DNA from: Paramecium octaurelia
Lineage: Eukaryota > Ciliophora > Oligohymenophorea > Peniculida > Parameciidae
Reading direction: 5' to 3'
Assembly (NCBI GenBank): GCA_905182995.1
Contig: CAJJDP010000133.1
Coordinates: 10,013-74,012 of the forward strand
Length of the DNA stretch: 64,000 nt
In this document: one piece after another, positions 13,101 through 26,228 of the stretch
How positions within the stretch are numbered: the stretch's first letter is position 1
Layout: each line of letters opens with the position of its first letter
The notes under the pieces: generated by a model
The model's input: the letters and a program-made list of their open reading frames with translations, nothing else
What the model was told of the DNA's origin: nothing
Databases searched by the model: none
Made by a program: the position numbers and the translations under genes

Positions 13101-16100
13101 TTACTCATTTTGAGTTAATTCTTTTAATGTCTAAGTCTATGGTGAAAAATTTTCTTCTGTAAATAATGGCCATTATTAAAGATATAATTTGGATATTTTA
13201 TAAGGATTTCGTTAGTCAAAGAGATATTTTTGGTTAAACGAGAATAATTAACTTTAAATTTCTTTTAACCTCATTTCACCAATAATTTTTCTTCCTTGTT
13301 AATTATCATTATTCATCATATTTTATTAATGCTAATAAGTTAGTTTTGGCTCATTTTGCTCTAAAAGAAAGTATGTAGCCACGTTATATAATAAGTTCAA
13401 TATTGTAAGTATAAAGTAAATTTAATCTTTGTAGATAAAGTATTATTACAGATCGTACTTTTTGATTCCTTCAATGTACAAATTCACAAAATTAAAAGAT
13501 TCTTGGGGCTCATTGATGTTTTTAATACAAATTTTGGCTACAGATTTTATTTACAATAATATTCCTAAAAGTAAAGTTAAGTTCTTTAATTTTTCGTCAC
13601 ATGTTTTTATTGCTATGCTAATCTCACTAAACAGCTATTTTATAATTAGTCTTCTTATTTCATTTGCAAAAGGAACAATTATATTATTAGACTTTCTGAA
13701 TAATATTAAATTATCCAAACATATATAAAATAAAAAATTATGGGAAGGTTGGATAAACCTTGTTATCATTGAAAGAAATGATATTTAAGTAGGTAATTCT
13801 TATAATTCATATCCTATATTATGTTTATATTATTGAAGGTATTAACTGCAATTAATTCGTAAAAGCACTGGTAATAATATTGGAAATTTTTAAATAAGAA
13901 ACAATAACACCTCTAATATAGCTTTCCAATTAAATTAATGTTGTGTATTAGTATCAAAATATGATTAAATAAGTTTTTAAACTAAAAATTTAAAGAAAAT
14001 TTAAGTTTCTTTAGTATGTTTGAAATTAAATTAGGTTATTGAATCCTCGTTTTAATTGATGCTATTTAATGTATCTAGTTCAATACCATTTTTTAATATG
14101 TAACATTATTCCTCTTCAGATTCTATAAATAATAAATTCATGACTTCTTTTACCTCCTCCTTAAATAACACATCATTTTGAAGTTCCAGCAATTTAGGAT
14201 TATTTTTTTTAATTTTCCATTGTTTATTTGCCTAAATATTGTGTTATATTGGTTTTAAGCAAATCGGATAGGCATTTTCATTCTAAAAGTACAGGCCATT
14301 TGTAGTTTGATACGATTTTTTTATTTCTTAATTATTTTCTTAATCAAATATTATTTTTTTTATTTTTGCTTCAATTTATGCCCTCAAAGTAATTTGATCA
14401 GAAAGTATTCCTATTCCCAATCTACCAAAAATAGTTGTATGATTTAATTATTTTCCTTTCAATTTGTAAAGCAATTCTAACCCTTCAAATTCCTAAATAA
14501 ACTGATTTATTGATTATCTATTCTTTGAAAAGACTTTAATTAATGCATTAATGCATGACACTACAGTAAACTCAACCTAAACTTGTAAATCAAGTATTTT
14601 TTTAATTCCATTTAGTAGCAGGCTTATGACTTCTTAATTGTTATTGATTAATTTAGTCAAAATAGACAATGTAAAATTTATTGCTTATATGCCGTGCTTA
14701 CATATTTCTGGTTATTGCAATAATTTGTCAAGTATTTTTATCATTTCAATTGCTATTAAGTCTTATTATTCAGTAAAGTGTTTTTACTAACTAAGCAATT
14801 TTAAAATTACAACTATGCTCCAAGGTGGAGGGGTGATTGTATTCTCAAATTCAACCCCTTAGAAGTATAATTTTAAATTAAACTATTGATAAGCTGTTTA
14901 CTATAAATATTTGAACAATAACGTTTGATCAAATTCTAATTCTGGGAAATCTAGGAAACCTACTTGTGATGCTGAAAATCTTAAAATATTTGTTTTTATG
15001 TAGATTTTTAACGATTCTTTTTAAGCTTCAATCATCTCTAAATTAAAATCTTCTTATTATTGGCCTTATTGTATTCGTTATTCAAGTAAATTCCTATTCT
15101 CTTCTAAAAAATTAACCAAAATCGTCTGATTAGTAAAGTTAGAATTTATATTAAATGCTTCTAAAATAAGTTGTCTAGAATAGCCCATTTCTTCAACCAA
15201 CTTTATTAACTCAGAATTTTTTTTAGATTCAAGATTCAAGATTGAACCTATCTTTGTTGTTAAAAATCCAATTATTTTTATTAGATTTTCTTGATCTGAA
15301 TCAATGATAATTTAATAAAGAGATGAAATATCCTAAATTATCTTAGGAAGTATGGATACTAAATCCTATTTACTTCTTGGAAGATTGTATAAATATTGAA
15401 ACACTTATTCAAAGTAAAGATCTAACTCTTTTGTTATTTTTGAGTTTTATTGATCATTTCCATTATAATTCTTTAGAGTATTTAATAAGTTATTCTTAAA
15501 TGAAGAATCGATTAGAAGAATTTAAAGCTTTGTTCTAAAAGGTGGGCCAATTATTTGTAATAAGGTAGATATTAATATTAATTGCTATGTAGTAGCATTA
15601 GGATAAGAAACCAGGTACTAACTTAGTTTTTCAAAAAACTTGCCTATAGGTTCTAAATATATATTTGTTTCTATCCTTGTTAGATCCTAAAATAACCCAA
15701 TTAATATTCCAATATCAGAAAACTATCCTTAAGCTTTTTTCAATTATTCAGAATCTTTTGTAACTATCACCAGTCCGAATAGAGGACACAATTTTTCTAA
15801 TAATTTGCATCTTAATTCTGTAGCAGTTGTTCTGATTTCCTAAAAAGTTATAGCAGATAAACAGTGAAAAATTTCTGAATAACAACCAACTATTGTTAAA
15901 TTTTAAGGTGAAAATTAATCAAAGAATTATTGTTCATTTAAATATTGAAGTTAGGCATTATCCAATTTTTATCCTAAATCCGCTTCCCATGATTCTATTA
16001 TCTATAAGACTGTTTCTATTATTCTTGTAGGTGTATCCTAAAATAAATAACATAATTACAATTGAAGAATAAAAAATGTTGAAGCTAGGGATTTTAAAAA

Positions 16101-18387
16101 AATTTTTTATTACATCTATAATTCCATTAGATTACAAACGAATGTCTTTATTAAAACTTATGATGGCATTTTTTTTCTAAACAATCTTTTTAAATTCTGT
16201 TTTACCTTCTTAATCAAATTTCAAATTTTTGATTCTGTTATTTAATTATTCTAATGCTTATTAATAGATTTATTGAATAGGTTCAATTAATTATATTTTC
16301 ATCCTATTATTTGAATTAATAATTTATCTTATACGATAGCCTAAATTCTATAACCATGACTTTGATAAGTTATCTTAAACCACTAAATGATATTGTAATA
16401 GATCAGATATTAATTTGACAGCTGAATTGCTAAAGAGAAGAAATCCCTTTTCTTATAAACAAATATTTAAATAAAAATCTAATATTTAAATAGTCTTTTT
16501 AAGGTCTAATTCTTCTATCCTTATTCTTTGAATAATATCATTCAACATTACAGGTGTCTTGGAGTCAATTATTCTTTCAGTCTTATCAGGAGCTACCCTA
16601 GTTAAACAAGAAATAAACGATAAAACTAATTAAGCTGTATCCGTAAATTATACTTCTTAACTGAATTTTTCAGCAAAGGAGTCTAAAATATTTGAGTTTA
16701 AAATCTTATTCGATAACATTGTGTCAATATTTATTGCTTAATTAGTTCTAAAAACATTGGTTTGTTATATTTGATTAAATTCAAAATGTGAAGATAAGAT
16801 TTTAAGGCACCTCTTCGTTATAGAATCTGCCTCCGTATCACTAATTTAAACATAACCTTGTTGGCTTGGCTTTTGCAAGTTTTATCCTTACTTTATGGAA
16901 TGTACAATAATGGATAAAAGATCATCAAAATTCTGATTTAGGGTTTCTGGATTTTTTAGGCAATAACAACTAAATAGCTATAATGCATCTCCAAATTATT
17001 CAGGAAGAAGCATTAACTTGTTATCTTAAATATTAAGAACTCTTAATAGCATTTAGATTACGTCTTAAGAGAAAACTTCATTTCTAAATGAAAGACGAAG
17101 AAAATTTAATAGGATGCAGGAAGTTAATTTACCATCCATTGCTAATTATTAACTCAAGATTTATGAATTGTACTTTAAGGGAAAACCTTAAATTTATTCA
17201 TTTTCTTCCATATGACTCATAGATAATACATCTGTTACCAATTTTAGTAAGAACTCTTAATTTTTTTCATTTCTTGCCAAATTATTATAGTTTGATAGGA
17301 TTACAATTACTTACGTTAATGTCTTTGGTTCTATGGTTTCCAGTCGGAATAAATTTTTATTATCTGTTTATTCTAACTTTCCGATTATTTGATGGTAACA
17401 CGTTTTAAATATGCTAGTTGAAAAAATAAGTCTTTATTCCAAGAATTTTAACGATTTTAAATGTAGTCCTACTATAATACTTTTAGTTTTTTTTGGATCT
17501 GTTTGTAAACCTCGTTAAATTAGAATTCGAAATTTTACTATTTCTATTAATGGGGAGAGGGGTTAATTTTGTAGATTTAATAGATTTCTAGACAAGGTAA
17601 GAGCTGAACTTGAATTGTCATCCACTATTGATATTATCTAAAAATCAATTTATAGTTTATACTTTTTTTTATAATTACCCTTCCAACTTTTTCGAATGAA
17701 TAAAATTTTTTTACAAATCTTCATAACTTTCATCTAATTTAGTAGGTTCAAAATATTCAACATCAAACTACAGAGATTCAATTGGTTCCTGGCAGAATTC
17801 TCGATACTTAGGATCTTAATAATAATAGTCAATTAAATTGACTTTTTGAGAACCAAGAAAATTAATATGATAATAGAAAATTTTCCACAAATACAATATT
17901 CTTGGAAGGATCTCATTATTTCGTTTAATTATATCCGTAAAACACAATAAGAGAATCTAAGAAATTACATCATAAGTGCGTAAGTCTTCTGTATATTCGA
18001 TTATCTTGAGTAAATTCTCTGAACCAGGAATTACTTTAATAAAAAATATACTAATACGTCTATTTTTCGATAATCTAGGTATATTGGTGAGTTCTAAAAG
18101 AAATTCTAAAAGAAATTCTAAAAGTTCAAAACAATCATATTTAGGATTTGTTTATAGTTCTGTTACAACCTGGGCTAGGTGTTATTCCATCACCTCCATT
18201 AAGTGGTCAGCGTGCTTTATATTGTTCCAGAATTAAAAATTATTGTGTTTTAGGTGCTTTCTTAGCTCTTCAATATTGAAGGTATTTATAATCCTTCTTA
18301 TCTAAGAATATATAAATAGATTACTTCTTCATCATCTACTTATATTTCCTCTGAAAAAGGATCTTCAAGTTGTAAAGGTTACATCAT
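10151..18387 (-). CDS. Giant HECT-type E3 ubiquitin ligase (HUWE1/Tom1/UPL1-like)
   Basis: A protein of about 2,720 residues. The last ~350 residues are a HECT domain: the N-lobe shows GEQGIDVGGLSKEWMQLLMK, and the C-lobe shows LPVGHTC then LNQLELPPY, ending in the usual acidic/aromatic tail (SDEFTLA). HECT enzymes accept ubiquitin from an E2 on the active-site Cys and pass it to substrates. The upstream 2,300 residues are helical and Gln/Leu-rich, as in HUWE1-type armadillo regions, and open through 13.3-14.1 kb without a break, so this is one gene. Start ATG 18385-18387 (MMQPLQLEDPFSEE); the first intron is 18302-18339. Intron 10254-10279 splits the catalytic Cys codon as TG|T. The total length modulo three implies at least one more small intron not located here. 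Stop TGA 10151-10153. Confidence 0.92.
18092..18127. repeat. 12-bp direct repeat, 3 copies, in HECT gene
   Basis: Three copies of a 12-base unit (ttctaaaagaaa on the + strand) lie inside the 5' part of the HECT ligase gene. On the coding strand they give LLEFLLEFLLEL, so repeat number changes would add or remove four-residue helical steps without a frameshift. Confidence 0.7.
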
Positions 18388-19716
18388 TATTAAAGATTAA
18401 ACATGTTGTCATTCAATTTTTATAGCAAATTTTGCTTAAAAATTGTACAAATTCTTTTTTTCTAAAGTATTGCCTTGAAATTTTTACATTAATTAAGTAT
18501 GATATTAAGCTATAAAATCATCAACAATGTTAAATTAGCATGAAAAATATGATGACTTAGAAGAGAACTCATTTTAGTTCAAATTAAAAATAACCCAATA
18601 AAAATTAATGAGAACAATAAGCCAATAGTAAATGGATATTTTTATTTGATATTTCAACAATACTTCTACAATGAAATATATAGAAATATTGAATTGATCT
18701 CATGTAGATTCTTATTGAAATGTAATTGAAGAATTAATAAACACTATATTATTGAATAAGCATTATTTATATTATTGCATTTACATGGCAGGGCAAGAGA
18801 GATGGACAATCGGAAATTGGTAATTTGTGATTCTAATTAAATATTTGTTCAACATAATTATTTATGGAATGAAAGATGTCATTTGTCATTTTATAATTTT
18901 CATCATTAATTAATTTAAAATTACATATTTTTAGAATATTTTTAATTTCTAAGTTTAATAATAAAATCATTTGAAGATAATATATATATCCTTATTTCGA
19001 AATGTAAGACATATATATAGATACTTGCAACGATGTTCTGATATTTGTAAATTTTATAAGTGCATTGCTGCGTTTATTTTTCTAAGATTGATTGCTTTCA
19101 ATGAGCACATTCAAAAATTCTCTTGATTTATATATAGATCTCAAATCCTGAAGTAAGCAGGCAGATAGAAAATAGGGTAATGCTAAAGTTGAAAAGGCAG
19201 TTTTTAAAAGAGTCCCCTATTAAATGGAAAGGAGAGTGTTTCCTTGAAGAGTAAAATAAATGACTTCTATTTACAAAAAGTTTTAGCAGCACTTAATTCA
19301 TTTTATTAATCAGCACAACTCTTTGCTTAAATGTTGTACTTTCTATTAACTTTAAATTGCAATTCTAGAAAGCACAAATTATCCTCTTCTGAATTGTAGT
19401 AGCTCATTACTTTGGTTTACCACACAATCAGACTAGAATCCAAACTATTACTTTGAAAAGATATCATCTATTTGAAAAATTCTCAAATTAAAAATGATTA
19501 CAAACCATCATTTAACCTATCTTTTCATTTTTTATTAAAAACTACTTGGAGATATTACTATTCCTAAGTTAGATATTCTCTCATTACTTATTTGTTCTTT
19601 AAAGTATGGCATTTTTATATTCCTTTTATATTTATTTCACATTTCAAAATCAATCTTTTGGCAGAAACGATATGGTACATAATAATAAATAATTATATAA
19701 TATGATAAAATGTTTA
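18388..19716. other. Gene-poor 1.3 kb between HECT and UBL genes
   Basis: AT-rich, holding the presumed upstream region of the HECT gene and the 3' flank of the UBL gene. Short open frames exist on the + strand around 19120-19262, but none makes a convincing start-to-TGA model. Confidence 0.4.
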
Positions 19717-20503
19717 TCATCTTTGGCTACCGCCAATCCATCTCAAGCGGGCATCTATAGTTGTATTGGATTTGATGGATAATTACAAAAGTGATTTTAA
19801 GCGTTTTTCAGGGCTATTGTAATTTTGACCATAAATAACTAAATCACAAGAGGCGGCCTCTCTTATTATACGAAAAAAAAATACTTTAGAACTCCTAAAT
19901 AGGATAGCACAGCATCTCCTACATCTTCAAGAAGATCATCCTACTTAAAGGTACTTTAAAATTTTCTTTATTTAAAACCATCAGTTATTGTTAAATGGAG
20001 AATAACTAAATTTGATTGATTTAAAGATTAGCCAGAATTTTGATTTTATACTTAATTAGAATTATTTATTTGAGGCTAGGATTGATTTTATTATTATTAT
20101 GGAATAGAGTTTTGGGTTGGATATTGTTAAGTCTACTTTTATTATTGGATGGGAGCTGGATATTATTAGTTATTAACATTTTATTAAAAGTTAGAGGATT
20201 AGTTTACAAGATTGCTATCTGGAGTAATCATTTGAGTTCTTGAAGTAGGTTAAGTATTGATGGTTAGCGTTTCCTTTTATATATTTCCAATACTACTGGA
20301 AGGAAGTAAATTCGTGCGTTTATACTCAGAATAGCATGTCCAGTTTGATACATTTGAATTAAGACTAACAATAATATAAAACAATACTTATATTTAGACT
20401 AAATGAATTCGTATAATTCACTGATTAAGGTATCCTGGTCCAATTCTAAATTCAAATTCTCATTTAGTGGAAGTATTTTGAGATTCACTGCCACGACTGA
20501 CAT
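19717..20503 (-). CDS. Protein with ubiquitin-like domains at both ends and a Q/N-rich linker
   Basis: Two introns (20365-20399, 35 nt; 19862-19884, 23 nt) leave 729 nt, exactly 242 codons plus TGA. Residues 1-75 (MSVVAVNLKILPLNENLNLE onward) look like a beta-grasp fold. Residues ~80-150 are Gln/Asn/Pro-rich linker. Residues ~153-239 resemble ubiquitin: an initial beta strand (LVILHLTITDG), a central helix (DDLLEDVGDAVLSYL), then LVIYGQNY and a C-terminal strand DARLRWIGG followed by SQR. The diGly near the end matches the processing site of conjugatable ubiquitin-like proteins, with a three-residue tail to remove. Conjugation is an inference; it could instead be a non-conjugated UBL adaptor. 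It lies upstream of the HECT ligase gene in the same orientation. Confidence 0.65.
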
Positions 20504-20846
20504 AATAAAATTAATAATATTTATTTTTAATAGAAATCTAAACTTTAACTATATATGATATATATTTAAAAACAAATACACCTCACAATTTTATTTGATC
20601 AATTAAACTGAGATCATGAATAAACTATAAACTAAAAAATTTAGTTGATATGGCATTCTAAAGTCTGTTGTTTTATTGGCAAATTTCATTTAAGTCAATC
20701 AAACTTATTTAAAACTTGACCTTTTTTCTCTTTTGTATATCATAGAAGCATAGCAAATATATTATTTTTTTAGATCACTTAACATTCTTTTGGAATAATC
20801 TTAATTCTATTTTCATTATTTGCTAAAATTTCTAATATTTCCATAG

Positions 20847-21282
20847 ATGGCTGACAGGTTTTATTATGCGAAATATATAAAGATTGCGGATGGTATTTTG
20901 CAGGATATGAATAAGGTAATTGGGAAATATTATTGATTAATTATAGCTTTCTACTTTATTTCTGTTAAATTCATTTAAAAATTATGGAGAATCTCTAGCA
21001 AGATACTATATTAAAGAATAAGGATATGATAACAATTCTTAATTCAAATATATTCTAATATACTCCCATTTATTTTTAGGAATGCTCAAAGGTATGCAAT
21101 ATAATCAATTAAATATCATTCAATATGACCTAAGTAGAACTGGATAATATGAAAGCCTATAGATAAAATAAAAAATACATTTATGTTCACATTAATTTAT
21201 CCTGAAGATTAAATATGAATAAATAAAACAAAGAAGTTAAATTGAATAAGATCCCCAAAATATTAACAATTTACTAGACTGA
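20847..21282 (+). CDS. Unknown protein, gene model incomplete
   Basis: ATG 20847 begins MADRFYYAKYIKIADGILQD. A 31-nt intron (20916-20946), which contains an in-frame TGA, is well formed, and the spliced frame of 134 residues ends at TGA 21280-21282. However, a different frame (21246-21686) looks equally coding and ends at TGA 21684-21686, so the true 3' exons may differ, or the gene may be decayed. Divergent from the UBL gene, with 343 bp between starts. No family recognised; no signal peptide or TM segment evident. Confidence 0.4.
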
Positions 21283-21835
21283 AACGGGCAAACTCGATCA
21301 CTAGTGATTTAGAATGTTTAGTTAAAAATAAATTCAAAATTGCAAATCAAATTGGTAATCACAAAGCCAAATATCCTATTCCAAAAAAAAGCAAAGCTGA
21401 TGTTTCCAAATATTTTGCTACAACTCTCAATGAAATTTAACATCACTGTTATAGATAGGCTCATTCAAAAAGACTATTCGATAGATTAGAAAATAAATTT
21501 ATAATTTAATTATAAAAAAACCAGAGAGTGTTAGAATTTCTTATTAGAAACAATTAATTTTGTGCTTGCTTTATTAATTTGTTCTTATAAAACCTGTACC
21601 TCACAAACCTCATTAATAGATTTGTTAAAGTTCAAACTCAGGGGAAACCTAGTTATTATTATCATCATATCGCAACTTAAAATTGAAACGAATTTACCTC
21701 TTTTAAAATGTCATAAATATAAACTATATTAAAAACAACATACTGCCTTATTTAGGACATAGGATTATCTCCTAAAACTTCTGCTAACTTTATTTCGATT
21801 ATGTAATTTAATATCAGGAAACATCTCAGAATTAA

Positions 21836-22396
21836 TCAAAGTGAAAATCGTGGGGTTATTTTTTATTTTTCCTTTATTTTTTGTTATTGTTCAAATATAT
21901 TAATATATCTTTTGTTGATATTTATGTTATTCCGTTTCTAAAATTTATCTTGAAAGAATTTTCTACAATTTTAACTATTTTTATTTTTATTTCCTGTTTC
22001 GGCTACTTCGTTCATTCGTCTATCTTCCTCTGAATTATCTGAAATTCTTTATTAGATTTAAAAATCAATAAATGCTTTCTCTAGATTTCAACTTACATTA
22101 AACTATTCTTTAAACTCAAAGAAAATGAGTGGAAGAATAACATTATTGACAAACGTCTTTTTACAAAACAATTTTTGGTGATAATCCAAAAAGTCGTTAA
22201 TCCTTGACGATGCATCAGAAATGAAGTGGATTAACTCATCTTAGAAATTAAATGAAAAATAACTCTAATATCTAACAATTACGCCCTTCTCACATTCGTT
22301 AATATAAGGTATTTTCGAAATAGTAATTTCGAATTTTTATTTAATCTTTAAATGAAATCTACTAGGATTCGCATCCAAAGATGAAGAAATTAGATA
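21836..22396 (-). CDS. Open frame 3' of the secreted-protein gene, unknown
   Basis: A frame of 187 codons interrupted once by TGA, which a very short 18-nt GT-AG intron (22079-22096) would remove. The product would be soluble with a Lys/Asn/Gln-rich tail ending in TGA 21836-21838. No in-frame ATG was found, so it would need an upstream exon. It may be an extra 3' exon of the neighbouring gene, a separate gene, or noise. Confidence 0.25.
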
Positions 22397-22429
22397 TCAA
22401 TTTGTTATATGTAATTATATCTATATTAA

Positions 22430-23220
22430 TCATTATGGAATATATTTTGGGAACTAAAGTTGATTCTTATATGAATACCTGATATCCACTTATGCAGGGC
22501 TATGAGGACGAATACTCTTATAAAGCTCCTCCGAACTAGTTTGGATCTTTTATTTTCACAATGATGCCGTAATCCATCATAATCGATTTTATCTCATAGG
22601 GTAAGCTTGTAGATCTCGTAGTTTTATCACCTTTGCATATTTGGAATAATTCTCCAGAGTAATTACATTCACTATAAAAATTAACGCAACTAGATGAAAG
22701 TTTCAGAACAAAATCTCTAAGTCCCCAAGATTCTAAAAATGATTCAACTTATACCATCAGCTAAGCTTTAATCTAAAAAGTCTTTTATTGTTAATGTAAA
22801 TTGAGTATCTGTTAGATAAAATTAAAAGGAAAAAGGGTAAAGGTGATCTCCCCAATTGTCAATTCTGCATACGTCGGGATAATCATTATTTCCTGCTACT
22901 AATTTACCCATTAGGACATTATTTATCCGAATCTCTAATACTTCATCATCCCAAGAGTCGAACTTCCATATTCCAAATGAAAGATCCACTTATTTGTTTG
23001 GGAGAAGGTAGGGAATATTATAAGTAACTAAAGTTTTTAAACCAAATGGCCCCATAAATACATTATTATAACTTGAGCCACATGTGCCAGTATTTGATTC
23101 GATTGTTCCAGCAATTTAAAAATCTGAATATATACAATCATTCTCATTGTCAGTTATACAATTTTGGTATAGGACTGATCTTAGAAATAATATTTTAAGA
23201 AATGAAATTGAGTGTTTCAT
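22430..23220 (-). CDS. Secreted Cys-containing protein, ciliate surface/secretory family
   Basis: Starts MKHSISFLKILFLRSVLYQN, a signal-peptide-like sequence. Introns 22733-22754 (22 nt, with in-frame TGA) and 22454-22478 (25 nt) leave 744 nt, giving 247 residues and TGA 22430-22432. Paired Cys residues are spread through the protein, with motifs WKFDSWDDEV, DNWGDH and ESWGLRDFVLKL that remind me of a large family of secreted ciliate proteins with beta-sandwich folds and a metal/acidic patch. The function of that family is not known to me. It is expected to enter the secretory pathway; no C-terminal TM or GPI tail is seen. Confidence 0.75.
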
Positions 23221-23484
23221 TATTTTTATTATTACAATAAGGATTTAAAATTGAAGAGCAGATGAATTTTGAATGAATTTTCAAGAAAAATATTAAAGAA
23301 GAAAAATTCGATAGTATATCATTCGACCCTTAATACAACACATTTTCAAAACTTGATAATAATCAGAATATTTATTTTTATAATTTAGTTATTATAATAT
23401 TTAATTAAAAATTTTTAAATCATAAATCATCTCATTTTAATTAATTATGTTCAACATTCTCAATTTTTGATCAAATCTTATTGA

Positions 23485-23916
23485 TCATTAACAAATAATC
23501 AACATAAATTTCATTAAAAACAATGTAAATTGACTAATGTTGGATATGACCTCAAATTTCTTTTTGCATAATAATCGATCCTTATAATCAAACTAAAACA
23601 AGAAATACCCAAAATTCAAACTTTTATTATGTAATTCCCCTTAAACCTGTATGGTATTATTAGGTTGTTGATTGGATAAATTGGCTAAATAATGCTAATT
23701 TAAACTTAGCAGTTTTAAAGCCCTTTTTGCTTAGCTATCCTGAAATTCTAATGCAATAGTTTTGATGGATCGGTGTCTGTGCAGCATTGATCCAAAAAGA
23801 TTTTTGAGAGTACGATTTTTGCACTTTCTGGTTAGTAGTTCATCTTTTTCACCGAAAGAGGCATTATGTGTATTCAGTGTGAGTGTTTGCACAGACCATC
23901 TTTCACCTAAATTACC
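23485..23916 (-). CDS. Doubtful frame, unknown
   Basis: A 144-codon frame ending at TGA 23485-23487. It includes a basic segment (RHRSIKTIALEFQ) and a Gln/Asn-rich stretch. The same frame continues upstream beyond one TGA (23917-23919) for about 50 codons. There is no clear ATG or intron that repairs it, so it may be a decayed gene or an unsolved exon structure. Confidence 0.25.
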
Positions 23917-24471
23917 TCAGCAAATTTTAGTATATAATATCTGATAAATATTTTCAGTGGAACATTATCTCATTTTTTTTACATTTTTTACTAGTTACAA
24001 GGTCATCAATGTTCCTTTCTCAAATCCTATACTATTTCTAATAAAACAAACTGGATATTAACTGGAATTTCTGAAAAATTTAAGGCTTAAAAATTTTCTT
24101 TTAAATATTAGAAGAATAAATTCAAATAAGTTTTGAATGCCAATATGATTCTTAGTTTTCTTATTTGATTTAAATAATTATTATAACTATTATTCATTAG
24201 AAAAACCTGTAGCATGAACTAAAAGGTAAATTAAAATCCTAAATAATAATTCTGCTTATTGTAATATCAGAACATTCTAGCAGAAACCTTTACAGCTTTG
24301 AATTGATTAAATTCAAATTAAAAAATGGAATAATTTTTAAATTATTTATAAGAACATTTCCTAAAATGAAATATTATTTTCTATATAGAACAATTTTTAT
24401 GCTCGCATTTATTCTTCCTCTTAAATAACAATAATAATTTATAAAGCTTGTTTGATTTATACATTTATCTT

Positions 24472-25163
24472 TCATTAAGATGTTATCGAACAATTAAAGG
24501 ATCGTATAACGATTGGCTAATTTTTGAAATCTGAAATTTCTTTAATCACTTCAATTGTTTTGAAAATTTTCTCAAATGTTTTTTAGGTAGCTACATGCTC
24601 TGCCACAGTGATCATTTATTGAAAGCCAAGCTTACTACATTCTTGAACTGACAAAAAGCAACAGCATAATGCTAATTATTGATGAAAATAATCAGATTTT
24701 GTAGCCAAATGGCTCACATATGCAATTTATTTCAACTTGATTTCTCTGTTATTAGCATACTTTCCCAACAATAAGTCATTCATATCGATAATTTCTTGCA
24801 TTCTTTCGGTTAGGTTTAGTGTTAGCGTGTCTTATTAGTTATCGTTAAATCCTAAATCGTAAGTTAAGCATGCAGACACTAACATATCTTATTTAAATGC
24901 TCCGAAGGAAAGCTTCTCTTGAATTATCGAATCACTATTTAAAATATTTAAAATTCTTACAAAAGTTCTTTTGTAAAACAACTTTGTATGTCTTGCTCAG
25001 TTAGTTATACAATCTTAAATGCTGGGTTATAGTTAAGAAACTGATTGGACATTAAAGATTGAATTTATGGGACGTCTTAATGTTCAAGCTTACGAAATGT
25101 AAAATGCTTCTCTTCCTTTTCCTATATAAGCTATGAGAGATTATTAATATTGGAGATATTCAT
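24472..25163 (-). CDS. GNAT-like acetyltransferase, divergent
   Basis: Start ATG 25161-25163 (MNISNINNLSQLIQEKEEKH). One 26-nt intron (24935-24960) leaves 666 nt, giving 221 residues and TGA 24472-24474. The order of elements resembles a GNAT fold: FRKLEHQDVPQIQSLMS at the start (beta1-alpha1), a central SFGAFKQDMLVSACLTYDLG (beta2-beta4), then helices and a late segment with SKLGFQQM. GNAT enzymes transfer acetyl from acetyl-CoA to amines. The Q/RxxGxG/A acetyl-CoA loop is not clear, so this is a fold-level guess and the enzyme may be inactive. Confidence 0.5.
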
Positions 25164-25325
25164 AATTTAATTCCAAAAATATTAATCATTTGAAATCAAT
25201 AAATTAAATGAAAAAAATCATTTTCTGGTTTGTTAGAAAGCTTCTTATTAAATAATTTTATAGTTTGAGAAAATACAAAATTTTATTTTGTGAAAATTAA
25301 ACTGAATAGCATGGTATTAATAGGG

Positions 25326-25521
25326 TCAATATTATGGTGTATTAGGTGCATTTTAGTTTTTTGTTTTTGCTTGTTCTTTTTTTTTGCCGAATTCTTGATG
25401 ATACCAAACTAACCCACAAATATGACATTATATTATTTTAGATGAATCTTTATAGTAGTTTCTCACCTATCTTTTCATTCTTATAAGCAACCATTTTATA
25501 GAAAGTTCTATAGTTGTTCAT
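25326..25521 (-). CDS. Tiny Cys/His protein (58 aa)
   Basis: ATG 25519-25521, a 19-nt intron (25448-25466), then TGA 25326-25328; spliced 177 nt, in frame, 58 residues. The core is CHICGLVWYHQEFGKKK, a CxxC plus His arrangement suggestive of a small zinc site, followed by a basic, Asn/Pro-rich tail. It lies between the GNAT-like gene and an unknown gene, all on the same strand. Family unknown. The short length makes it less certain, but the Cys/His cluster and clean splicing argue for a real gene. Confidence 0.5.
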
Positions 25522-26228
25522 ATTACCAATTAATCAGTAAGGGTATTAATAAAACAAAAAATTATGTTTATAAATTAAAGTGAAAAATTTCTATTAATAT
25601 ATTAGGTAATTTCATGTAAGAAAATATTTAGCTTTTCTATTTTTACCTTCATGACACAATCATTTACACATTTCAAATACTGATTTTGAACTACAAAGAA
25701 TTTCAACTTAAAAACCTTAAAATTTGAACAAAATACAATTTTCTTTGAAGGACAAACATATAATTAACCATATAAATTGATACTTTTCATATTTTTTGGC
25801 GTTTCGTAATAAAGGGTCATCATTTAGATATTCAGCATAAATTTAGGAACCATGAGCTTAAATAAGAAATCAAGAATTACAATTTGAAATAGTAAATTAA
25901 TATTAGAAAATAATCATAAGTATTTTATAAAGTAATAAATAGGTATATACTCTAAAATGGGGGAAGATTCCCTTTCCATTTAATATTCTTATCTACTTTA
26001 GATATCTATGCTATTTAATATTTGAGCTCTTTGATAAGTTTATAAATATTATAATACTAATAATATACGATGAAGAGATGAAGTTAAGTTTGGATCATCA
26101 AATTAAGATTCGAACAAACAAATATTTAATTCTTGAGGTTTCAATAAATGTTTAGGAGAATACATGAATATAAAGGTTATGAAAAATAATAATATTACTT
26201 TGAATACTAAAATATAAACATTTGTTAT
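25522..26228. other. Intergenic, AT-rich
   Basis: About 700 bp between two minus-strand genes. I see only AT-rich sequence and no supported gene. Confidence 0.5.

Noticed and set aside
13340-14080. A break between two separate genes at 13.3-14.1 kb, because a short hydrophobic frame is open on the + strand (13462-13728)
   Set aside because: The minus strand is open across the whole interval in the HECT-gene frame, so the + frame is a shadow.
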